Part shown: in pieces, positions 56,872-64,000 of the stretch | Numbering within the stretch: position 1 is the stretch's first letter | Layout: each line of letters begins with the position of its first letter | Origin: Cryptomeria japonica | Taxonomy: Eukaryota > Streptophyta > Pinopsida > Cupressales > Cupressaceae | Length of the DNA stretch: 64,000 bases | NCBI RefSeq assembly: GCF_030272615.1 | Contig: NC_081407.1 | Span: 150,347,744-150,411,743 of the forward strand | Direction: 5' to 3' | Made by a program: the position numbers and the translations under genes | The notes under the pieces: model-generated | What the model was told of the DNA's origin: nothing | Database searches by the model: none | Seen by the model: only the letters and a program-made list of their open reading frames with translations

Positions 56872-58376
56872 TGTTGGCTTTACATTAAGTTTGTTGGTAT
56901 GATGATATTGAGAAGGTTGTTGGAAATTGTTGATATAATTGATAAAGGATGATTACTGTCTTAATAATATTATTTTGTCATTGATGTCAAGCAATTGATT
57001 TTCTGATTCAATATGATGTTGCCATATCTTAAAAAGTATGTTTTGATGAGTATAAAGATGTCGGTAAGTGACACAGAAAGAATGTGAAAATGAAGGGGAG
57101 TAATAAGTTATCCAATGGGCAACTATTACCGAGTTAGACAGTGATGAGATTATGTTATTTTGATTGTTTTGATATCCTATATATGTGTATTCAAAGATTG
57201 AATATGAAGGAGAAAAGATTTCATGCATCAGAATGAGTAAAGGTTTGATATTGTTCTATTTTACCGAGCAAGGAGCTAGTCGGTAAACACCAAGGTTATC
57301 AGTGTCGGTTAAAGTAGAAAGAATGTCTACCGAGTAAAGTTCAGTATTTACCGAGTATCAACCGAACAGTAACATAATGCATTGGATGAATAAATACATT
57401 ATTAAATGAAGGATGCCAATGAGCTGGAGATTTATAGGAGATTGGAATGTCGTGCAAGAAGTTTGTTAAGGATCAACGATAATGAAAATTCAAGAGTTAG
57501 ATCTACAGCACAGATTGAACGGTCATAACCAAGCACAAGTACCAAGGAAGGTATACAAGTTCCAAGGCAAGATAAAACATTTTTCAGTTTGAAGGATTCA
57601 ATGAACCTAGTCAAGTTTGAAGATCTGATGGCTAAGATTAATCATGGGAAATGTGATTAAGGAGATTAAGCAGTTTGGAATTGCTTATAAATAAGGAAAA
57701 GTTGATGAACAAAAGATGCAAGCAAATAGAAGAGCAGTGATACTGTAGAGGTGATTACCGAATACAGAAGATTGGAGATCTGATTGAAAAATAGATTGAG
57801 AAGTCCAGCAAGGAGGAAGATAAGTCTTATGACAAGATTATTTTGAGCACATAGAGTTTGCTTTAACATTTCAGATGTGAAGTTGCAGATATATTTTATT
57901 ACTGTTATTTATTTTGTAAGTGGCAGGAAATCTCTTAACCTAGTGGACCTAACAGTCTTATTTGTAAATCCTCTAGCAAGGTAACATTTTGAATGAGTGT
58001 TTGAAATCCTTTGACAAGGTCACTTCTAACAAAGTGCAAGATTCTGATAGATCTAAGGGAAATCTCTTGACCGGGTCACATCTAGCAATGTGTTTATGTA
58101 ATCTTTAGCAGGATTGGCTTTTAACCGAGCATACTCTAGAAGAGTATATTTTCTTAGTGGGTCCGAAATCCCACAATGGTTTTTCCCTATTTGGGTTTCC
58201 ACATTAAATCTGGTGTTAAATGTGTTTTGTTGTTTCAAGTTTATCAGTTTTTGAGTTTGAATAATCTATAGTCATAGTTCCATGTCAAGTAAGTTGTATC
58301 GAGGTTGAATCTGATGAATTTTTTGGATTGTGAGTTTATCTGATTGAACCCCCCCCCCCCTCTCATCTAACTAACA
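56872..58376 (+). repeat. C3 LTR, flanked by PPT on the left and PBS on the right
   Basis: 1505 bp, TGTTGGCTTT...CTAACA. TTGATGTCAA at 56981-56990, TATA box TATAAATA at about 57685-57692, many ACCGAG motifs, and C14 followed by TCTCATCTAACTAACA at the end. Confidence 0.88.
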
Positions 58377-58531
58377 ATTGGTATCAGAGCTAGAACTCCA
58401 AAAGAAAAGTTTAAAGGAACTTGAGGCAAGATCCGAAGATGTATAAAAGGGATGCACCAAAGTTGAACAAGTCAAGTTTTTCCACATGGCAGAAAAGGAT
58501 GACGCTGCACTTATCAAGAATTGGAGAATAT
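58377..58531 (+). pseudogene. PBS and gag N-terminus following the C3 LTR
   Basis: The canonical initiator-Met PBS TGGTATCAGAGC starts at 58379. A gag start follows at about 58439 with DAPKLNKSSFSTWQKRMTLH, ending in RIGEY where C4 is inserted. The bases before C4 (AATAT, 58527-58531) should be its target duplication; the other copy lies outside the window. Confidence 0.85.
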
Positions 58532-59567
58532 TGTTGGTATTTTGGTATGGTTTTGTCATTGATGTCAACACCTACTAAACACCTATCAACTCTAGCACTT
58601 TGGAGAATCAACAATATTCACCGGCAAGCAAGTGACTTATGCACAGTCACCAGTATCTGGTACACCAACAGGATATAATGATCACCGACACTTGGAAGGG
58701 TATGGAAAACACTTGGTTATGTCGAAGACATCGTGTGGACACCTTGTCTTGGAGTTTTATTTATTGGTATATTCGTATTTGCATATTTGTTATTACCGGC
58801 AAACAGGTCCAGGTTACACCAGCAGGTTTATCTTTTCTAGATCAGCATGGCACGCTATGGAGATGACTTATTGTTGTTGTAAATGCATTAAGCCGACATG
58901 GTGAATTGGTTATTGCATTGAGTATTAATTAATTTGTAAATTAATTTTATTGTATTATCCTTTAGAGCCGACCTACTAAAATTGGTCTTAGGGTATGGTA
59001 TAAATGTAAGATCGAATGTGGAATGCGAAAAAGGATTGTGTGAAGGTATATGTGAGAATAAGCAGAGCTATACACACAGACATCATTTGAAGGTTGAAGG
59101 AGGGTTTTTGTGAAGATAATTAGAACTACACCGGTACTGAATCCAACATATGAAGATGCTATTTTGAGCAGTACATTCTTATTGGATTTAACCATCCAAT
59201 TGTAGTCAGTGTGACTCCCATTTTGTGATTGAGCAATGAGCTCTAGGCGCTTGGCCTATCTGCATGTGCAGACCCCATTTGTATACACTTACTATCTGTA
59301 GTAGTATCATCTAATTGTGGGTAAGGTTTCCCATCGTGGTTTTTCCCCTTATAGGGTTTCCACGTACAAATATTGGTGTTATGTGTTGTGGATGACTTTG
59401 TCTTTTTGTTTCATGCATTAATCCTTACCGGCATTGCAATTAACTGTTAAAACTGTCTACCGGCATATTAGACTGGTTTACTGATTTAAGCATTAAGTTG
59501 GTTAAGTTGTTTTGGGTTTGCCCCCCTGCCCCCCCCCCCCTTTCTCAGTTGTCTCCGGGACCTAACA
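58532..59567 (+). repeat. C4 5' LTR
   Basis: 1036 bp, TGTTGGTATT...CCTAACA. TTGATGTCAA at 58559-58568, TATA box GTATAAAT at about 58998-59005, and a C-rich run then TTTCTCAGTTGTCTCC near 59521-59556. Confidence 0.9.
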
Positions 59568-59582
59568 AATGGTACCAGAGTT
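59568..59582 (+). promoter_or_regulatory. C4 PBS-like site
   Basis: AATGGTACCAGAGTT after the LTR end; TGGTACCAGAG differs by one base from TGGTATCAGAG (initiator-Met tRNA). Confidence 0.75.
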
Positions 59583-59623
59583 TAGTCCTCTTTTGCAAAA
59601 GTTTAACGGCTTGAGGAGATCCA

Positions 59624-60709
59624 ATGTCTACTAACTATTTAAGGAAGGATAGTCCTAAACTTGATGGAACCAACTATGGCATATGGAAGATCAAAATGGA
59701 GACACATCTAAATTGCATTGGAAAGGACATCTGGGATGTTACAAAGAATGGTTATACTGCTCCTACTCAGAGTCAGCCCAATCCACCTAACTTGACTAAA
59801 GATGAAGAAAATGATTGCAAAGCAAGAGAAGCACTTTTGAGCGCATTATCTGATCAGCAAATCATGGGACTATCAGATAGGTCTACTACTAAAGCTATTT
59901 GGGATCATTTGGAAACACTGAATGAAGGAGATTCCACAGTCAAAATTACAAAACTTGAAAGCTTCCGGGTCAGGTATGAACATCTGAAAATGGAAGAAGA
60001 TGAAAGGATTTCTGATTTTATGGAAAGAGTAAATGAGATTGTTTTGGGTATTAAATGTTGTGGAGCAACCTTAAGTGAGGATAAAATTGTTTCAAAAGTT
60101 TTAAGAGGATTGCCACCTGCATATAAAATGAAAGTCACTGCTATAAATGAGTTAAGAACAATGCCTAATACATCAGTAACTAGGGATACATTGATTGGAA
60201 AACTTTCAGCTTTTGAAATTGAAGAATTTGGTCCTATTGCTACTATAAAGACAGATTTAGCCTTTAAAGCATCAACATCATCTGCACCATCATTTGACAA
60301 ATCAAATTGGAAAGCCTTTTATGCAAGAGAACTTGAAGAAAGCAGGAAAGAAAATGAAGAACTTGAAGAACTTGAAGCACTATTTGCAAAGAAAATGCCT
60401 AAAGGTCCAGTTGGAAGTAAGTATGAAGTTAAAGCACCCTTTAAATGTTTTAACTGCAATAAGATTGGTCATATGGCTTCAAGATGTCCTGATAGACATG
60501 CTAGACTAAGAGAAGAAGCTAGAAGAATATACAAGTCTAACCCTGAATATCAAAGATACAGATTTAAGAAGAATAAAGACAAATCTTGTTACATTGCTGA
60601 TGAAGGAGTGACTGATGATTCTGATGAGGATCCGGCAGACAATGGATGGGTTTTTGTTGCTATAACAGAAGATCAACCAACACCTACTGCTCAACCAGTA
60701 TAACAAGCC
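59624..60709 (+). pseudogene. C4 gag (359 codons to first stop)
   Basis: Gag of the copia polyprotein. The UBN2-type N-terminal domain spans about residues 10-200 (KLDGTNYGIWKIKMETHL, DFMERVNEIVLGIKCCGATL). A charged helix with repeated Glu (EESRKENEELEELEALFAKK) lies near 245. The zinc knuckle CFNCNKIGHMASRC is at about 60445-60490, followed by a basic region and an acidic end. A TAA at 60701-60703 (probably from CAA) ends the open part, but the frame continues unchanged into the protease. Confidence 0.9.
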
Positions 60710-61456
60710 TTGGCAGCTAAAGTTGAAGTAAAGGATGAGTGGGTCATTAATTCGGGATGCTCATATCATATGACAGGAGATAAAGGCAAATTTCTGAACT
60801 TTCAAGAATACAATGGAGGCTTAGTGAGATTTGGAGATGATAAAGCATGTTTGATCAAAGGTAAGGGTACAATATCTCTTGATGGTAAGCATAACACTGA
60901 CAATGTTTACTATGTTGAAGGATTAAAGCATAATCTTTTGAGTGTTGGTCAATTAGTTGAGAAAGGATTTCAATTACAATTCAAAAATGGAAAATGCAAA
61001 ATCATGAATAGAACTGGTTTGGAAATTGCAACCGGTAATCAAACTAGAGGTAATATCTTTCATTTGAATAACAGTGAAAAGACATTCTTAATTGCACATA
61101 TTGATGAAAGTTGGCTATGGCATAAGAGACTCTGTCATGTAAATTTTGATTGCATGGTGAAAATCAATACTATTAAGGCAGTTAGAGATTTACCTAAAAT
61201 TGTCAAACCTCACAATATAGTATGTAAGGAATGTCAATTTGGAAAACAAGTTAGAGCTAGTTTCAAAAGTATTCCAGAAAAATCCAATAATTCTCTTGAT
61301 TTAATTTATATTGATTTATGTGGTCCAACTAGAACTAAAAGCCTACAAGGTGATAGATATTTCATGTTAATCATTGATGACTATTCTAGAATGTGTTAGG
61401 TTACTTTTCTCGAAGAAAAATCAGAAGCACTTGGAAAGTTCAAACTGTTCAAAGCT
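60710..61456 (+). pseudogene. C4 protease, pre-integrase and start of integrase
   Basis: Same frame as gag. The protease active site reads VINSGCSYHM near 60745-60775: the catalytic Asp of D-S-G has become Asn, so the enzyme should be dead. GLKHNLLSVGQLVEKGF follows, then pre-integrase HKRLCHVNFDCM near 61121, the CKECQFGK zinc motif near 61229 and the integrase start YIDLCGPTRT near 61309 (first Asp). A TAG at 61397-61399 replaces the expected Trp codon. Confidence 0.9.
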
Positions 61457-62884
61457 ATGGTAGAAAATGAAACCGGTAAGAAAATCAAATGTCTAAGATC
61501 AGATCAAGGAGGAGAATTTGCATCTAAGGAATTTAATACATTTTGTGAAGTAAATGGAATCATAAGACAACTATCAACACCTCGGACACCACAGCAGAAT
61601 GGAGTTGTTGAAAGGAAAAATAGAACTATCTTGGATGCAGCAAGAAGTATGTTATCAAAAGCAAACCTACCACATGTATATTGGAGAGAGGCAGTAAGTG
61701 CAGCGGTCTATACATTCAACAAAGTTCACATCAAAGGTGGAACCGATAAGACCCCTCATGAACTATGGTTTGGTATTACTCCTACTCTTAAATATTTCAG
61801 AATTTTTGGAAGTAAATGCTATATCAGAAGAGATGAGTATATTGGCAAATTTGATCCTAGAAGTGATGAAGGAATATTTCTTGGCTATTCATCTAAGAGA
61901 AAGGCATATAGATATTTTAACAAAAGATTGCAAAAAATTGTTGAAAGTACAAATGTAAAGATTAATGAACAATTCAGAGGAACTTCAAGGTATATAGACT
62001 CTAAACTAACAACAGAAATTTTGACAAATGAACCTACACTGAATCCACCAGTACAAAATGAAGATCCAGTTACCCCGGTATCATCTGAAAACTCCACAGT
62101 AACTGAGGAACAGCAGCAAACAAAGACACCCAGGTATGTAAGACTGAATCATTCTGAAGATCAGATAATTGGAAACAAGTACAAAGGAGTTATGACAAGA
62201 GGAAGATTGGCAAATGAAGAGGTATGTCTTATTTCTCAAATTGAACCATCATCAGTTAATGAGGCATGTGAAGATAAATATTGGATTAAAGCTATGAAAG
62301 AAGAATTGGAACAAATTGAGAAGAATAACACTTGGACATTAGTTCCCCGGCCTAAAGATAAAAATGTAATTGGAACCGAATGGGTATTCAGAAACAAACT
62401 TAATGAAGATGGTAAGGTTATCAGAAATAAAGCAAGACTAGTGTGTAAGGGATATTTTGAGAAAGAAGGAATTGATTACAATGAAACATTTGCACCGGTA
62501 GCTAGAATTGAGGCAGTCAGATTATTTTTGGCTTTTGCAGCACATAAGAACTACAAAGTATATCAAATGGATATTAAATGTATATTTTTGAATGGAGATC
62601 TTGAAGAAGAAGTTTACATTGAACAACCTGATGGATTTTCTTTGACAGATAACAAAGATGTGGTTTGCAAGTTAAGAAAAGCTTTGTATGGGTTGAAGCA
62701 AGCTCCAAGAGCTTGGTATGCAAGATTGGATAAGTATCTTTTGAAGATTGGTTTTTCTAAAGGCAATGCAGACAACAATTTATATTATAAAGTGACTAAT
62801 GATGACATCTTGGTTGTATAAGTTTTTGTTGATGATATAATCTTTGGAGGAGGAGATGGATTATGTAAAGAATTTTTTATTAAA
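61457..62884 (+). pseudogene. C4 integrase core and reverse transcriptase
   Basis: Same frame. [10 protein letters not shown] near 61492 carries the second Asp and [11 protein letters not shown] near 61595 the Glu. The C-terminal integrase has [13 protein letters not shown] and [17 protein letters not shown] has [18 protein letters not shown] near 62281, [39 protein letters not shown] and [22 protein letters not shown] at 62819-62821 lies just before FVDDIIFGG (62825-62851), so the catalytic YxDD-type motif is downstream of the stop. Confidence 0.9.
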
Positions 62885-63778
62885 ATGCAGCAAGAATTTG
62901 AAATGTCTATGATTGGAGAAATAAAATTCTTTTTAGGATTGCAGATTTCACAGACTGATAAAGGTATATTCTTGAGTCAATCCAAATACTTAAAAGAGTT
63001 ACTAAAGAAATTTGGGATGGAGAACTCTAAACCGGTAAGCACACCTATGACTACAAATGACAAACTATCACTAAGGGATGAATCTACACCTGTTAATCCA
63101 ACTAGATACAAATCTATGATAGGAGGTTTACTGTATTTGACACAAACCAGACCTGATATTATGAATGCAGTATGTATTGTTTCAAGATTTCAGAGTAATC
63201 CTAGAGAAAATCATGAATCAGCAGTAAAAAGGATTTTCCGGTACTTACAAGGCACTATAAATCTTGGATTATGGTATCCTAGAGATGAAAACTTTGAATT
63301 ATGTACATACACAGATGCAAATTGGGCAGGAGATGTGGATGATAGAAAAAGCACCACCGGCGGAGCATTCTTTCTTGGAAGCAGACTAGTTTCTTGGTTG
63401 AGTAAGAAACAAAGTTGTACATCTTTATCAACAGCATAATCAGAATATGTTGCAGCAACAACTAATTGTACACATGTACTATGGCTGAAGCAAATTTTGA
63501 AAGACATAAAGGTAAAATGCAAGGAACCTATTACTATCTATTGTGATAATATTGCAGCAATTGATATATCTAAGAATCTTGTATTACATTCAAAAACCAA
63601 ACATGTTTCTATCAAACTGAATTTTCTAAGGGAAAATGTTGAAGCAAAAGAGATAAAACTGGTTTATGTGAATACTAAAGAGTAGATTGCAGATATCTTC
63701 ACTAAACCTCTGCCTAAGGAGACTTTTGAATATCTCAGAGACCAGCTTGGGGTCATACCCCCACCGGTAGAGACTTAG
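62885..63778 (+). pseudogene. C4 RT C-terminus and RNase H
   Basis: Same frame. KYLKELLKKFGMENSKPVST, RYKSMIGGLLYLTQTRPDIM, RNase H YTDANWAGDVDDRKSTTGG near 63310 (the usual second Asp of 'DADWAG' is Asn here) and FLGSRLVSWLSKK. TAA at 63437-63439 replaces the Glu of 'STAE.EY'. The rest (IYCDNIAAIDISKN) runs to a TAG at 63683-63685 (from CAG) and ends DIFTKPLPKETFEYL...ET and a stop at 63776-63778. Confidence 0.9.
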
Positions 63779-64000
63779 GAAATTGATATTTGTCATCAAC
63801 CGGCAAAATTAACAGAGAAATCTTTTACTCTGGCTTTGATGAGGAAGCTACTTCTCAGGGGGAGTATTTGGTATACTAAATTGGTTGGTATTTTGTATAT
63901 GAACTTAGTTTTGTAATAACTTTGGCATTTGATGTCAAAGGGGGAGAGATTGGTATGGAAAAACACAAGGAAAACACATGTTTCTCCCAGGGGGAGAGAT
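63779..64000 (+). other. C4 post-pol region with PPT-like runs; window ends before the 3' LTR
   Basis: CAGGGGGAGT near 63857, AAAGGGGGAGAGAT at 63937-63950 preceded by TTGATGTCAA (63929-63938), and CAGGGGGAGAGAT at the last bases. One of the last two should be the PPT; the LTR start TGTTGGTATT is expected just beyond the window. Confidence 0.7.

Larger units (their letters stand above)
52890..58531 (+). mobile_element. C3: 5'-truncated copia element plus LTR and start of a second internal copy
   Basis: Copia gag sequence begins abruptly near 52890 next to the PMD, so the 5' LTR and gag N-terminus are missing. Gag end, protease, integrase, RT and RNase H run to about 56502, followed by PPT-like sites and an LTR at 56872-58376. 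This LTR is followed by a canonical PBS and the start of gag, so it also serves as a 5' LTR. That second internal copy is cut at 58531 by C4. Confidence 0.86.
58532..64000 (+). mobile_element. C4: Ty1/copia element, complete except for its 3' LTR (off window)
   Basis: 5' LTR 58532-59567, PBS-like site, one polyprotein frame 59624-63778 and a PPT-rich tail to the window edge. The protein parallels C1 along its whole length, so both belong to one lineage. The repeated purine tracts resemble those described for Sirevirus-type copia elements, but I cannot assign the lineage firmly. It inserted into the gag of the second C3 copy. Confidence 0.92.

Overview
This window looks like intergenic DNA from a very large plant genome. 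I see no confident host gene, rRNA or tRNA. Almost every base that can be assigned belongs to nested LTR retrotransposons. Ty1/copia polyproteins, Ty3/gypsy fragments, a plant mobile domain (PMD) sequence and 1.0-4.7 kb LTRs all point to a seed plant; a gymnosperm is plausible but not proven by the sequence.

Layout. (1) 1-2789 and 10630-about 11740: decayed Ty3/gypsy element G1 (gag, protease, RT, RNase H), split by element A. (2) A, 2790-10629: LTR element with 1229-bp LTRs and TSD ACGAG that carries only a gag-protease ORF. (3) B, 13101-28102: older relative of A, TSD AGTAC. Copia element C1 (minus strand, 13904-20950) sits inside its 5' LTR. (4) C2, 28103-31330 plus 40289-41729: 5'-truncated copia, split by a terminal-inverted-repeat element (31331-40288). 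That element holds E (31666-39508, TSD AGTAT), the youngest relative of A, with an intact 1148-codon ORF. (5) 41730-42039: gypsy RT scrap G2. (6) 42040-about 52890: gypsy element G3 with a 1.47-kb LTR, a PBS-like site, integrase, and a PMD reading frame on the opposite strand. A 4.75-kb LTR-like insertion with target duplication splits the PMD. (7) About 52890-58531: copia C3, with one LTR flanked by internal sequence on both sides. (8) 58532-64000: copia C4, its whole polyprotein in one frame with five nonsense codons; its 3' LTR lies outside the window.

How the parts relate. A, B and E form one family of gag-protease-only elements lacking RT, RNase H and integrase, so they must be copied by another element's enzymes. 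They share features that look like RNA structure: a 3'-UTR stem with a compensatory base change between B and E, an LTR hairpin kept by G-U wobble, a GC-rich palindrome repeated one to three times in the LTR, a duplicated leader module with GCGC motifs, and four conserved G-run (PPT-like) sites before the 3' LTR. The four copia elements share PPT-like G-runs upstream of the LTR, a TTGATGTCAA motif near the LTR start, and a C-rich stretch near the LTR end.

Inferred insertion order: G1, C2 and G3 are old hosts. A entered G1. B entered C2 and C1 entered B. The TIR element entered C2 and E entered the TIR element. The solo-LTR-like sequence entered the PMD, and C4 entered C3. All coordinates and percent-like statements come from reading by eye.
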